DNA of 64,000 bases from contig NZ_CP098806.1 in assembly GCF_023822005.2 (NCBI RefSeq), positions 434,001 to 498,000 on the forward strand, read 5' to 3'. Source of the stretch: Dyadobacter fanqingshengii (lineage in GTDB: Bacteria > Bacteroidota > Bacteroidia > Cytophagales > Spirosomataceae). Numbering within the stretch: the first letter of the stretch is position 1; every line of letters begins with the position of its first letter. This document shows positions 34,676 through 44,761 of this stretch, one piece after another. A program made the translations under genes and the position numbers. The notes below the pieces were generated by a model. It was not told the DNA's origin. It saw only the letters and a program-made list of their open reading frames with translations, and made no database searches.

Positions 34676-36802
34676 TCAACCCACTTCGAAGTTGAAATCT
34701 CCGTTCATGACCAACTTCGCATCGATGGTCGTAGGATTTCCGGGAATTTGTAATCCTTTGATCTTGGCCGTTTTACCTTTACTCAGCAAATCGAAAACGT
34801 GTTTGTCAGAGAGTTTTTTGCCTAAAAATTCAAAAGGGATCTTAAATCCGCAAGCGCTAAAATTGGAACAGCCGTAAGCGGTTTTTCCCTTTTTAAGCAA
34901 TTGTAGCTTGCATTTCGGGCAAGTAAGTGATTCAATGTCGATGTCTTCTTTTGGCTCTTTCGGCTTGACGGGCTTCTTTTCTTTTTCTTCTTTCACCACA
35001 AGTGCCGGAGCTTCCTCGGCAATGCTGATCGCTCTTCCGCGGTTATTTTTAACCTCGTTAGTCAGCTCCACAACCATCTGGATCAATTCCTGCTTGAATG
35101 TTTCCATCGAATAATCGCCCTTTTCTATAAGCCGCAACTTTCTTTCCCAGTTTCCGGTAAGTTCAGCACTTTTCAGGAGCTCATTTTGAATGGTGTCAAT
35201 CAGATCCATTCCGGTTTGCGTGGCGAAAATATTTTTCTTTTTCTTTTCAATGTATCGCCTCTTGAAAAGTGTCTCTATAATGTTAGCACGCGTGGAAGGC
35301 CTTCCTATGCCGTTATCTTTCAATAATTCGCGCATTTCTTCGTCCTCAACCTGCTTTCCGGCTGTCTCCATCGCCCTTAACAATGTTGCTTCCGTATACG
35401 CCTTTGGCGGCGTGGTTTTTCCCTGGTGCACGCGCGGTTCATGCGGGCCCCGTTCACCGACTTCGAAATTTGGCATCAGCTTTTCCTCTTCCGCCGCTTC
35501 CTTTTTCGCACTGGCGTCATTGGCATACAAAGCCCGCCAGCCTGGTTCCAAAATTTGCTTTCCTGTCGCTTTGAATTCAACCTGACCCACCACTCCCAAA
35601 ACAGTCGTGTTGGAAACCTTACATTCCGGGTAAAATACAGCGATAAACCGGCGGGCGATTAAATCGTAAATGCGTTTTTCTTCCGCGCTAATGTTGCCTG
35701 GCAAAACGCCCGTTGGGATGATGGCGTGGTGATCAGTTACTTTTTTATCGTCAAAAACAGTTTTTGATTTTGGAATTGGTTTCTCTAAGAGCGGTGCCGT
35801 GTATTGTGCGTAGTAAGTCAGCTGCCTTAATATGCCTTCGACTTTGGGATACAGATCTTCCGAAAGATAAGTCGTGTCAACCCTTGGGTAAGTCACGAAC
35901 TTCTTTTCATACAGGTTCTGAATGTGTTTTAATGTGTCCTCGGCCGAGTAACCATACTTTTTATTCGCTTCCACTTGCAAAGAGGTCAGGTCAAAAAGCC
36001 TTGGGTTTCCTTCTTTTCCTTCCTTTTTTTCAAATGATGTTATTTCAAAATCGTGAAGCAGGAGATAGGCCAGGCCTTTGTTAGCCTTTTCCTCATTTCT
36101 GATGCGGTCAATGGTTGCGGTAAATTCGGTTTCGCGATAAATGGTCTTCAACTCCCAATATTCTTCCGAAACAAATGCATTGATCTCCTTCTGGCGCTGA
36201 ACGATCAATGCAAGCGTAGGCGTTTGAACGCGACCAATGCTCAGGACAACTTTCCCCTGTCCAAATTTTTTGGTAAAAAGGCGTGTCGCATTCATGCCCA
36301 GCAACCAGTCACCAATGGCCCGGGCACTGCCGGCTGCATATAAGTTGTTGTATAGTGCGCTGTCTTTTAGTTTTTCAAAGCCTTCGCGGATGGCCTGTTC
36401 GGTGAGGGAAGAGATCCAAAGACGTTTTACGGGTACGGCGCATTTGGCTTTCAGCAACACCCAGCGCTGGATCAGCTCGCCTTCCTGGCCCGCATCGCCA
36501 CAGTTGATCACCTCTTCGCAATTCTGCACCAAATGTTCGATGACAGAAAACTGTTTCAGCGCGCCTGCATTATCGATAAGCTTGATCCCGAAGCTCGAAG
36601 GAATCATCGGCAAATCTTCCAGCCGCCACGATTTCCAACGCTCTGTGTAATCGTGCGGCTCTTTCAATGTACAAAAATGCCCGAATGTCCAGGTTACCTG
36701 ATAACCGTTTCCCTCGAAATAGCCGTCCTTACGCTGGTTGGCTCCGATAATTGCGGCAATGTCTTTGGCAACGCTTGGCTTTTCAGCAATACACACTTTC
36801 AT
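34676..36802 (-). CDS. topB: DNA topoisomerase III (type IA)
   Basis: A 708-residue type IA topoisomerase that decatenates and relaxes DNA by single-strand passage. The Toprim domain (1-150) has IAEKPSVAKDIA and NCGDAGQEGELI. The active-site tyrosine is Tyr305 in FVTYPRVDTTYLSED. DNGIGRPSTRANIIETL is a strong family motif, and the C-terminus has a four-cysteine zinc ribbon (CPKCKLQLL, then YGCSNFSACGFK) after a Lys/Glu-rich linker. The start is an ATG at 36802; a -7-like TAagTTTG lies only a few bases upstream (36808-36815, minus strand). Confidence 0.94.
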   Translation of the reverse strand: MKVCIAEKPSVAKDIAAIIGANQRKDGYFEGNGYQVTWTFGHFCTLKEPHDYTERWKSWRLEDLPMIPSSFGIKLIDNAGALKQFSVIEHLVQNCEEVINCGDAGQEGELIQRWVLLKAKCAVPVKRLWISSLTEQAIREGFEKLKDSALYNNLYAAGSARAIGDWLLGMNATRLFTKKFGQGKVVLSIGRVQTPTLALIVQRQKEINAFVSEEYWELKTIYRETEFTATIDRIRNEEKANKGLAYLLLHDFEITSFEKKEGKEGNPRLFDLTSLQVEANKKYGYSAEDTLKHIQNLYEKKFVTYPRVDTTYLSEDLYPKVEGILRQLTYYAQYTAPLLEKPIPKSKTVFDDKKVTDHHAIIPTGVLPGNISAEEKRIYDLIARRFIAVFYPECKVSNTTVLGVVGQVEFKATGKQILEPGWRALYANDASAKKEAAEEEKLMPNFEVGERGPHEPRVHQGKTTPPKAYTEATLLRAMETAGKQVEDEEMRELLKDNGIGRPSTRANIIETLFKRRYIEKKKKNIFATQTGMDLIDTIQNELLKSAELTGNWERKLRLIEKGDYSMETFKQELIQMVVELTNEVKNNRGRAISIAEEAPALVVKEEKEKKPVKPKEPKEDIDIESLTCPKCKLQLLKKGKTAYGCSNFSACGFKIPFEFLGKKLSDKHVFDLLSKGKTAKIKGLQIPGNPTTIDAKLVMNGDFNFEVG

Positions 36803-37296
36803 AGCTGCAAACTTACGCGATTGACTGGCAAAGTTTATGAAATCAACCGGAAAAGTGACCGAATAATCAATCGGCTAAAAATATTTCAAATTATTTTCAA
36901 AATATTTTTTGGAAAAGGTCCTGATTTGGGTCAAATGTTTGGTAAAAAACGCTATTGATATAATACACTCCGAATTTTATTCGGTTTATCCTCGCAGTTG
37001 CCAAATTGTATTATAGACTTTTAAATTGGATTGTTCTAAGATTGAGTAAACGCACGTTCCAACAAAATTTAGTAAAGTCATAAATACAGAAATTTAGATA
37101 GTTTGCAATTTGCGATCTTTGAATAATACCATAATTGACTGGCGGGCTGCGGTCGCGAAGCACTCAATTTTGGGCAGGTTCAACCAAATATTATAAAGCT
37201 TCTTGTTTGCTTGAACGTTTGTATTCAGAATATTGTAGTATATTTGTACAAGAAATAGAGACAAGAACAATCAAAAAAAGTAAAACACTATTATCG
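36803..37296. other. 494-base divergent intergenic region
   Basis: This region between topB and the small secreted protein is AT-rich. Its right end holds the promoter listed next and a 50-base leader. A perfect CCGAAT/ATTCGG hairpin with a three-base loop (36970-36984) is followed by only a short T run. No RNA gene or convincing ORF was seen; the in-frame extension upstream of 37297 runs through the promoter and is not coding. Confidence 0.6.
37218..37246 (+). promoter_or_regulatory. Near-consensus Bacteroidota promoter
   Basis: TTTG at 37218-37221, an exact spacer of 17 bases from the TTG, and TAtaTTTG at 37239-37246. This is the best promoter match in the window and lies 50 bases before the ATG at 37297. 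Confidence 0.78.
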
Positions 37297-37554
37297 ATGA
37301 AAAATACAAAAAACTTGTTAGTAGCAGCCTTGATGGCCATGACTTTCGCAACTTACGCTAACGCTAATAATTCTGCATATACAGTTGAAGAAAAACTAAA
37401 AGTTACAGGATTAAGCAAAGTGCTTCCAGCTTCACTTCCAGTTTTGGAAAGTCCAGCACCACAGAAAGCAAAAAATTCGGTTGACACCAACAATCACAGT
37501 GCAACACAAAAAGCAGCTATCGTAGGTCTTCAATTGAAGAGCACAACGAAGTAA
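37297..37554 (+). CDS. Small secreted protein of unknown function
   Basis: An 85-residue protein not recognised as any family. Residues 1-22 are a clear signal peptide (KNTKNLLVAALMAMTF, cleavage near YANA). The mature ~63 residues are rich in Lys, Ser, Ala and Thr, lack cysteine, and have a proline-rich centre (VLPASLPVLESPAPQ). It has its own near-consensus promoter and a terminator, so it is probably a well-expressed single gene. Short exported proteins like this are common in Cytophagales and mostly uncharacterised. I infer periplasmic or extracellular location and give no function. Confidence 0.75.
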   Translation: MKNTKNLLVAALMAMTFATYANANNSAYTVEEKLKVTGLSKVLPASLPVLESPAPQKAKNSVDTNNHSATQKAAIVGLQLKSTTK

Positions 37555-37562
37555 TCAGAAAC

Positions 37563-37634
37563 AGCCTTAATTTGAGAAGGCTTTATTGAGAATGAAGATT
37601 TTAAAGAGGGAGATGATTTCTACCTCTTTTTTTT
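37563..37634. terminator. Tandem hairpins ending in a T8 run
   Basis: A first small hairpin AGCCTT/AAGGCT (37563-37568, 37577-37582) is followed by a second, AAAGAGG with CCTCTTT (37603-37609 and 37623-37629, with inner AGA/TCT pairs), that runs into eight T residues ending at 37634. It serves the rightward small gene and probably also the convergent gene ending at 37644. Confidence 0.75.
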
Positions 37635-37643
37635 GTGCCCAAA

Positions 37644-38552
37644 TTATTCGCGGACGCCGGTTTTTTGCCATCTGAGCAATCCCTCGCGAATGTCGGCCAG
37701 GATCTGGTAGTCATCTTTCACCCAATTGCCCGAATTGTGTTTGGTATGCTTGGCATTGCGCAGGTAATTTTCAAACAACGCATAACACTGCATTGCATCT
37801 TCACGGGAATGGAAACTGTCGATCCAAGCCTGCGGCACTTCATTCTTGGGGACGATGCCGATGCCAACATTGTAAACCTTGATAATGCCTTTCGAAAATT
37901 CCCACGAAATAAAATCCTGCTCGCGGGTGTAAGCAGCCCGTAAAATGGAAGCATTATGGCCAATGTAATTGATCAGCCTGGCAAAAATCTGATCCTTCGT
38001 CTCGGCTGTATCCGGTCGAATGCGCCATGCGTTATTTTGAATTGAGAAAGGATCTTCTCGGAATTTCTGCATTGGCTCTCCATATTGTGCCAGGGAAAGA
38101 CTTTTTCCCGGCAAAAATTCAACCATCAGCCGCTGCTTTCCGGATGGTGAAGTTTGAACAACCACCCTCAATTCCTCCGTTTTTCTGTTTGCGGTTAATA
38201 GAAGGGACCTTTCATTTTCATCATAAGAATAGCGGCCAAAGTCGTAAGCGCCGGTGTGGTAAACGCGGGTAAATGTACTATCCGGGAAAAAGGACATCAG
38301 CACCTGATCCATGCCTCCGGTTATTTTAACCAACTCCCGATCCCGAACCGGTGGCGCTCCATTGCTCCTGAACTGAACAAAACGCCAGCTGCCGCTAAGC
38401 TTTCCGCCATGCAGGAGCAAAGGGTTAATGTCCGTCGTGCGACCCTGATAACCGGCATCTTTTTTCTGCTCCACGCCGCGGTAAATGATCCCGTGAAAGT
38501 CCATCATGGTAATCAGTATCAGCAGCAATATCATTTTGATCAGCGCCATCAT
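37644..38552 (-). CDS. Membrane-anchored protein of unknown function
   Basis: About 302 residues with one N-terminal hydrophobic segment (ALIKMILLLILITMM), so it is anchored with the bulk outside the cytoplasm. The first half resembles a small beta-barrel of the lipocalin-like kind (LSGSWRFVQFRSNG, FTRVYHTGAYDFGRYSYDENE); this is a weak impression. The second half is alpha/beta with no motif I recognise. The ATG at 38552 (MMALIK) is preferred: the longer form starts with TTG and adds 26 charged residues before the hydrophobic segment. It is divergent from the dehydrogenase fusion gene with about 120 bases between them. Confidence 0.7.
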   Translation of the reverse strand: MMALIKMILLLILITMMDFHGIIYRGVEQKKDAGYQGRTTDINPLLLHGGKLSGSWRFVQFRSNGAPPVRDRELVKITGGMDQVLMSFFPDSTFTRVYHTGAYDFGRYSYDENERSLLLTANRKTEELRVVVQTSPSGKQRLMVEFLPGKSLSLAQYGEPMQKFREDPFSIQNNAWRIRPDTAETKDQIFARLINYIGHNASILRAAYTREQDFISWEFSKGIIKVYNVGIGIVPKNEVPQAWIDSFHSREDAMQCYALFENYLRNAKHTKHNSGNWVKDDYQILADIREGLLRWQKTGVRE

Positions 38553-38674
38553 GAAACAAAATCTTTGATATTTAGAATAGTCCTCCCGAAATAAGTAAGA
38601 GTATTTCAAGTAGAATTTGTGCTTTTTCAATCATTCTGAGCCCTTTCACCAACCACTATCCGATCGCAAAGCCT

Positions 38675-41600
38675 ATGAATATCGTCAGGTCAGCCCCATT
38701 CTTCATTATTTTCCTGTTGCTCAATTTCGGATATAATTTCAGAAATTCTACTGAGGATGTCAAAAAAACGCCGGTTGCTGAAAATTCCCTTTCTGCCGTT
38801 CAAAACGAAGCGGAAGAGACCATCAGTATATTTAACGGAACAGATAAAAAGCCGATTTTAGTCCAAAATGCGAAAGCAAATTTTCGCCCTTACTTGCACC
38901 CGATCATCGCGCCGGACGGCAAAGGCGTGCTTACAGAATACAGCCCCGGCCATCACAAACATCAAACGGGCATTTATTGGGGTTACACGCGCGTGAACGG
39001 CCGCGATTATTTTCACCATCCCGACGGCGATTATTGGAAACGGGTTTCTGCCAAAGTGATTGAAGCCAAAGGAACAGAAGTAAAATGGCAAACGGTTTAT
39101 AACCTCCTTGACTCAACAGGCAAAGCCGTTTTGACCGAAACACAAAACTGGTCCATGCGCTTCAAAGACGGCAAATATTTGCTCGACCTGGAATGGAATG
39201 GCGAGGCGCAGACGGATGTGACCATTGGAAAATATGATTACGGCGGCTTATTCGTACGAATGCCGTGGAAAGAGGGCATTAAGGGTGAAGTGATCAACGC
39301 TGCACGGCAAAAAAATGAAAAAGCAGAAGGGCAGGCAGCCATGTGGGTGGACATTGGTATGCAGGTGGAAGGTCGCGACAACCTTGCGCACATTGCCATT
39401 TTAGACCACCCTGAAAACAAAGGCTATCCGCAAACCTGGCGCGTTGATACGCAGCTGGGCGCTGGTCCGGCAAGGGCAAGGAAAGCAGACTGGCACATTA
39501 GAAAAGGGGAAACAGAGACCATTAAGCACGAACTGGTGATTTACACCGGCGAGCTGAATGATGTAGAGCTAAACAAAACATTTGGAGAATTCATCGGCAA
39601 TAATGGCACTTATAATACGGCAGCATTATGGGCCATTGCGCAAAAAGAGGGCAGGGAAGCCAAGTTCCTGAGTGCGCAGGAGGCTGTCGCGGCGATGACG
39701 ATCAAAGATGGTTTTCTGGTAAATGCTTATGCGTCCGAGCCGATGATGACGCAGCCCATGGCGTTTTGCTGGGATGATAAGGGGCGAATGTGGATTGCAG
39801 AAAACAAAGATTACGAATCAAGAGGAAAAGGTTTTTCCAATGCGGGCGACAGCCGGATTCTGATTTTGGAAGATACAAATGGTGATGGCGTTGCCGACAG
39901 CCGGAAGGTGTTTATGGAAGGAATCGCATTTCCCTCGGCCATAGCGGTTGGATTTGACGGCGTGTTTGTTGGAGCGCCGCCGAATTTACTTTTTGTTCCG
40001 GATAAAAACGGCGACGACAAGGCCGATATGGACAACATTGAGGTGCGTTTAACAGGCTGGGGCATCCGCGACAGGCACGAAACATTAAATAGTTTTCACT
40101 GGGGACCAGATGGCTGGTTATACGGTTTACAAGGTTTTGCAACGCCTTCGAAAGTCGGCAAGCCGAAGGACAAAGGCAAACTTTACAAGCATAAGGATCC
40201 ATTTCCGGAGAATTTTGAAGTGGAGGACGGCGTCGATATCAATGGTGGCGTTTGGCGTTACCATCCTACAAAAGCTATTTTTGAGGTTGTAGCGCATGGT
40301 TTCAGCAATCCGTGGGGAATAGACTATGATGCGAAAGGCCAGTTGCTGATGACGGCTTGCGTAATCCCGCATTTATGGCATGTCGTTCCCGGCGGCATTT
40401 ACCATCGCCAGGGCGGGCAGCATTTCAATCCGTATGTTTATAATGATATCAAAACCATTGCAGATCACACGCACCGCTCTGCACATGGCGGCGCGCGGGT
40501 TTATTTGTCGGATGCATTTCCGGAATCCGAACGCGGAAAAATATTCATGGCCAATATTCACGAGCATGGCATTTTGTCCGACATTCTCACACCGAAAGGC
40601 TCCGGTTTCAGCGGCAAGCACGGCGACGATTTCATGATGGCTAATAATGCGCAATGGGTAGGTTTTAGTATGGAAATAGGGCCGGAAGGTGGCATGTACG
40701 TCCTTGACTGGCACGATGCGGACATTTGCGGATCGGATGTGTTGAATTCAGAAACGGGCCGTATTTTCAGGATTATGCCAAAAGTTTCTAAGGCCGAGAA
40801 CTGGAAAGGGCGCTATGATGATTTGGCGAAAATGTCGGACGTTGCGCTGGCTGATTTGCAAACAAGCAAAAGCGAATGGCACGCACGGCGGGCAAGGATC
40901 ATTCTGCAAAACAGGGCTGTGAAAGGAAAGCTGTCAAAAGATGCTTTTGAAAAACTGAATAACATTTACTTAAAAGACAGCAATGCAGATTATCGCCTTC
41001 GCGCCATGTGGGCTTTGCAGGTTACTAATGGTTTGGATGCTAACGTATTATCAGCGGCATTGGATGATAAAGATGCCTATGTTCGGGCTTGGGCCATCCA
41101 GTTTTTGTGTGAAACTAATAAGCCATCGCAAGAATCGATTGCAAAATTCACAAAACTCGCCAAGGACGATCCTTCGCCCGTTGTCCGGCTTTATCTTGCC
41201 TCTGCATTGCAGCGCATGGATCAGGCTCAGCGGTGGGGCATTGCAGAAAGTTTGCTGGCCCATCAGACTGACGCTGAGGATCATAATCTTCCTAAAATGA
41301 TCTGGTACGGCATTGAACCTTTGGTTAAAGCCAATCCTGCGAAGGCATTGGAAATGGCAGGAAAGAGCAAAATTCCAATGGTAACGCAGTTCATTGCGCG
41401 TCGGACTATTGATGCGGATGCTATTGAAACGGTGGTGGCCGCAATTGGCAAAATGCCTGCAAATCATGCGTCATTAATGGAAGGAATGCGGGACGGACTG
41501 GAAGGCAGAACGGACATAAAAACGCCTGCAAATTGGAAAACAGTTTATTCAAAACTAAAACAGGCAAACGAACCAGCAGCAAAACTGGCACTCGAAATCT

Positions 41601-42517
41601 CACAGCATTTCGGAGACACCGAAGCGGCTAAAAACTTCTTGGTAACTTTAAAAAACGCAAACTCGCCAGTTGATCAGCGCCGGAAAGCACTGCAATCGCT
41701 GGCAGTAAGGCAAAGGCCGGAGCTTGTTAATGAGCTTCCGACATTGCTTAATAACAATGAATTAAGATTAGATGCGATCCGCGCAATCGCAGGTTACGAC
41801 AGCGAGCCCCTGGGTAAGCTTTTGATTGAACAATATCCAAAATTCAATGCAGCCGAGAAAGCGGAGGCCGTTCAAACATTGGCTTCCAGACCAAAATCTG
41901 GCTGGTTGCTTACACAGGCAATTTCCAAAAACGTGATCCCGAAAAAGGATATTCCTACTTACGTCGCGCGGCAGCTGAGGAGGGTGGTCGGAAGTGGTTT
42001 TGTGGAAGTTTGGGGGCCGATCGATCACATCGCATTTGATGAAAAAGCTTATAAGAAATACAAAAGCTTACTAAATGATAAGAATGTTTCCGAAGCCAGC
42101 CGCAATCATGGCCGCATGATTTTTCAGCGAACTTGCGCACCTTGTCACAAACTGTATGGCGAGGGAGGCATCATCGGCCCTGAACTTACCGGCTCAAACC
42201 GCGCTAATCTGGACTATTTACTAGGCAACATTCTGGATCCCAGTGGTGAAATTCAGGATGATTACAAAATGGTGGTCGTGACCACGCGCGATGGGCGTAC
42301 ATATGTGGGCAACATTGCCAAGGAAACGGAACGTCAGGTTACATTGCGCATCGTAGGTCAGGACGCGGTGGCTATCAACAAATCAGACATTCAGACGCGC
42401 GAAGTGACGCCGGTTTCCATGATGCCTTCCGGCCTTTTGGAAGCATTGTCGGATAAGGAAGTGACTGAGCTGGTGGCCTATCTGAGGACGTCCGCGCAGG
42501 TTGAATTGCCCAAATAA
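38675..42517 (+). CDS. Fusion protein: DUF6807 (PmoA-like), PVC-type dehydrogenase propeller, HEAT repeats, cytochrome c
   Basis: A 1280-residue exported protein. After a signal peptide (about 1-22) come: a DUF6807/PmoA-like beta-sandwich (about 50-315; YSPGHHKHQTGIYWG, HHPDGDYW); a membrane-bound dehydrogenase propeller of the Planctomycetes type (about 330-690; GRMWIAENKDY, DTNGDGVADS, HWGPDGWLYG); alpha-helical HEAT-like repeats (about 700-1110; LRAMWALQ, VRAWAIQFL, VVRLYLASAL); and a cytochrome c domain with haem site CAPCH at 1154-1158. Such proteins probably oxidise sugars or alcohols in the periplasm and pass electrons on; the substrate is unknown. It heads a three-gene unit ending at the terminator near 44790. 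Confidence 0.85.
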   Translation: MNIVRSAPFFIIFLLLNFGYNFRNSTEDVKKTPVAENSLSAVQNEAEETISIFNGTDKKPILVQNAKANFRPYLHPIIAPDGKGVLTEYSPGHHKHQTGIYWGYTRVNGRDYFHHPDGDYWKRVSAKVIEAKGTEVKWQTVYNLLDSTGKAVLTETQNWSMRFKDGKYLLDLEWNGEAQTDVTIGKYDYGGLFVRMPWKEGIKGEVINAARQKNEKAEGQAAMWVDIGMQVEGRDNLAHIAILDHPENKGYPQTWRVDTQLGAGPARARKADWHIRKGETETIKHELVIYTGELNDVELNKTFGEFIGNNGTYNTAALWAIAQKEGREAKFLSAQEAVAAMTIKDGFLVNAYASEPMMTQPMAFCWDDKGRMWIAENKDYESRGKGFSNAGDSRILILEDTNGDGVADSRKVFMEGIAFPSAIAVGFDGVFVGAPPNLLFVPDKNGDDKADMDNIEVRLTGWGIRDRHETLNSFHWGPDGWLYGLQGFATPSKVGKPKDKGKLYKHKDPFPENFEVEDGVDINGGVWRYHPTKAIFEVVAHGFSNPWGIDYDAKGQLLMTACVIPHLWHVVPGGIYHRQGGQHFNPYVYNDIKTIADHTHRSAHGGARVYLSDAFPESERGKIFMANIHEHGILSDILTPKGSGFSGKHGDDFMMANNAQWVGFSMEIGPEGGMYVLDWHDADICGSDVLNSETGRIFRIMPKVSKAENWKGRYDDLAKMSDVALADLQTSKSEWHARRARIILQNRAVKGKLSKDAFEKLNNIYLKDSNADYRLRAMWALQVTNGLDANVLSAALDDKDAYVRAWAIQFLCETNKPSQESIAKFTKLAKDDPSPVVRLYLASALQRMDQAQRWGIAESLLAHQTDAEDHNLPKMIWYGIEPLVKANPAKALEMAGKSKIPMVTQFIARRTIDADAIETVVAAIGKMPANHASLMEGMRDGLEGRTDIKTPANWKTVYSKLKQANEPAAKLALEISQHFGDTEAAKNFLVTLKNANSPVDQRRKALQSLAVRQRPELVNELPTLLNNNELRLDAIRAIAGYDSEPLGKLLIEQYPKFNAAEKAEAVQTLASRPKSGWLLTQAISKNVIPKKDIPTYVARQLRRVVGSGFVEVWGPIDHIAFDEKAYKKYKSLLNDKNVSEASRNHGRMIFQRTCAPCHKLYGEGGIIGPELTGSNRANLDYLLGNILDPSGEIQDDYKMVVVTTRDGRTYVGNIAKETERQVTLRIVGQDAVAINKSDIQTREVTPVSMMPSGLLEALSDKEVTELVAYLRTSAQVELPK

Positions 42518-42595
42518 ATGTCACAATACCAGTAATTTATTGTAACACATCTGCTTTTGATTTAAATTAAAGTCTAAATCAAACTAGAGATCGTT

Positions 42596-43720
42596 ATGCG
42601 GGCATTTTACAGGATTTTATTTGCGCTTACAGTTCTCGTTTCAACCAATTTTATCTCAAAAGCCGAACAACCCGAAACATTGAAAATCGGCGCTGCGGCT
42701 CCGGATTTCAACTTGTTAGGCGTTGACGGGAAGAAATATTCACTTAAAAGCTTTGCGGCTTCCCCCGTTCTAGCCATTGTTTTTACTTGCAATCATTGCC
42801 CTACCGCCCAAGCCTACGAAGAGCGAATCAAGAAATTAACGGCCGATTATAAATCAAAAGGCCTCGCGATGATTGCAATTTCTTCCAATGATCCAAAAGC
42901 CATCCGCCTGGACGAGCTCGGTTACACGGATCTGAGCGACACTTACGAAGAAATGAAGATTCGGGCAAAGGATATGGCCTACAATTTTCCTTATTTGTTT
43001 GATGGCGATGATCAGAAAACAGCATTGGCTTATGGGCCCGTTGCCACGCCGCACATTTTTGTTTTTGATAAAGCCAGAAAACTTCAATATCACGGCCGGA
43101 TCGATGACGTTGAAAAGCCAACAGTTGCACCTAAGAATCTGGATGCAAAAAATGCTATCGAAGCATTGCTGGCCAATAAACCGGTCCCCGTTCCTTCAAC
43201 CAAAACATTTGGCTGCTCCATGAAATGGATCTCCAAAGAAGACGGTGTGCAAAAAGAAAGGGCTGGCTGGGCAAAAGAGCCCGTGACATTGGAAACGATC
43301 GACGAGGCTGGTTTGAAAGAATTGATCAGCAACAAATCGGATAAGCTCCGTCTAATCAATGTATGGGCAACCTGGTGCGGCCCTTGCGTAACCGAATTCC
43401 CCGATTTCATGACCATGCACCATATGTATCGCGGTCGTGATTTCGAATTTGTGTCGGTTAGTGCCGACAATCCGGATAAAAAGGAGAAAGCGTTGAAATT
43501 CCTGCAAGGAAAATTTGCTTCCAATAAGAACTACATCTTTAATGTAGAGGATAAATACAAGCTCATTGAAGCCATTGACCCAAAATGGCAGGGCGCATTG
43601 CCTTACACCATTCTGGTGGAGCCGGGCGGAAAGATCGTTTATGCGCAGCAAGGCCCCATTGATCCGCATAAAATGAAAAAGATTGTCGTCGAAAATAAAT
43701 ACGTGGGCAGATATTACTAA
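42596..43720 (+). CDS. Double thioredoxin-fold (redoxin plus TlpA-like) exported protein
   Basis: A 374-residue protein with a signal peptide (about 1-24) and two thioredoxin folds. The first (about 30-185) is of the AhpC/TSA type with a CNHCP site, Cys65 and Cys68. The second (about 235-370) is TlpA/ResA-like with WCGPC, Cys261 and Cys264. A short linker with one Cys (FGCSMKW) joins them. Periplasmic thiol reduction is the expected role; reducing the apocytochrome CxxCH of the upstream gene product before haem attachment is an attractive inference. It starts 78 bases after the fusion gene and ends 22 bases before the isomerase gene. Confidence 0.87.
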   Translation: MRAFYRILFALTVLVSTNFISKAEQPETLKIGAAAPDFNLLGVDGKKYSLKSFAASPVLAIVFTCNHCPTAQAYEERIKKLTADYKSKGLAMIAISSNDPKAIRLDELGYTDLSDTYEEMKIRAKDMAYNFPYLFDGDDQKTALAYGPVATPHIFVFDKARKLQYHGRIDDVEKPTVAPKNLDAKNAIEALLANKPVPVPSTKTFGCSMKWISKEDGVQKERAGWAKEPVTLETIDEAGLKELISNKSDKLRLINVWATWCGPCVTEFPDFMTMHHMYRGRDFEFVSVSADNPDKKEKALKFLQGKFASNKNYIFNVEDKYKLIEAIDPKWQGALPYTILVEPGGKIVYAQQGPIDPHKMKKIVVENKYVGRYY

Positions 43721-43742
43721 CAAAAAATTAACCTTACTAATC

Positions 43743-44741
43743 ATGGCAGATCAAGACATTTCAAGACGTCAGTTTTTAAGCGCATCCGCACTTTTGACTG
43801 CTGGCGCAGGCCTCTTATCGACCTCTGGCTTCGGCTTTCCGGCTTATATCAAAAATCTAGGCAAACCGAATTCGCTTTTCAACGGCGTTCAGGTAGGGGC
43901 GATCACTTATTCATGGCGCAGCCTGCCCGGCGGTGCGGAGGATATTCTTAAATACTGCATTGACGCCAATATCAGCGCCATTGAACTGATGGGGCCAACA
44001 GGCGAATCTTTCGCAGGCGCACCCGAAGGACCGAAAATGCCGCCATGGACCGGGGGTAAGCGTCCTGAGCTTACCGATGAGCAAAAAGCCGCGCAGGCGG
44101 AACATTTGATAAAAATGGCCGAATGGCGCGCCAAAGTGCCCATGGATAAATTCGTACAGCTGCGTAAAATGTATAATGATGCAGGCGTGAGCATTTACGC
44201 ATTCAAGCCGTCCGCATTAGGTGAAAAAAATACGGATCAGGAAGTCGACTATGCATTACGCGCTGCCAAAGCGTTAGGGGCTAATCAGGCCACGATCGAG
44301 CAGCCGAACGATCCTGCCCAAACCAAACGGCTTGGCGATATCGCTGCAAAAAACAAGGTTTACGTGGGTTATCATGGTCACACACAGCAAACGCCGACTT
44401 GGTGGGATACTGCATTGAACCAATCAAAATACAATGCGATGAACTTTGATATGGGACATTATGTGGCCGCAGGTTTTGACCCGATCCCGCTGATCGAAAC
44501 CAAGCACGACCACATTGTGAGCATGCACGTAAAAGACAGAAAAAATAAAGAGAATGGCGGCGCTAATGTGCCTTGGGGACAAGGTGATACGCCTATCACG
44601 GCTGCTCTGGAATTGATGCGTACCAGAAAATATAAATTCCCCGCAACCATTGAGTTGGAATACGAGATCCCAGCCGGTTCGGACGCAGTAAAAGAAACCG
44701 CGAAATGTGTCGAGTATGCCAAAAAAGCATTAGGCGCCTGA
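43743..44741 (+). CDS. Sugar phosphate isomerase/epimerase-like TIM barrel, Tat-exported
   Basis: A 332-residue xylose-isomerase-like TIM-barrel protein. The leader carries SRRQFLSAS (twin arginine at 8-9) and a hydrophobic run, giving probable Tat export. The barrel has DANISAIELMGP, FKPSALGEKNTD, a metal-ligand-like YVGYHGHTQQTP, NFDMGHYVA, SMHVKDRK and the closing IELEYEIP strand. Exported members are unlikely to act on phosphorylated sugars despite the family name; hydration or epimerisation of keto-sugars is possible. The ATG at 43743 follows the redoxin stop by 22 bases. The unit ends at the terminator downstream. Confidence 0.88.
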   Translation: MADQDISRRQFLSASALLTAGAGLLSTSGFGFPAYIKNLGKPNSLFNGVQVGAITYSWRSLPGGAEDILKYCIDANISAIELMGPTGESFAGAPEGPKMPPWTGGKRPELTDEQKAAQAEHLIKMAEWRAKVPMDKFVQLRKMYNDAGVSIYAFKPSALGEKNTDQEVDYALRAAKALGANQATIEQPNDPAQTKRLGDIAAKNKVYVGYHGHTQQTPTWWDTALNQSKYNAMNFDMGHYVAAGFDPIPLIETKHDHIVSMHVKDRKNKENGGANVPWGQGDTPITAALELMRTRKYKFPATIELEYEIPAGSDAVKETAKCVEYAKKALGA

Positions 44742-44761
44742 GAAATGTAGTTATTTTTGTG

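Noticed and set aside
36970..36984. CCGAAT/ATTCGG hairpin as a terminator
   Set aside because: The stem is only six bases with a weak T run, and no gene ends nearby.
44752..44759. TAttTTTG as a promoter for the HD hydrolase
   Set aside because: It lies just before the terminator hairpin, so a start there would transcribe straight into the terminator; no -33 partner was found.
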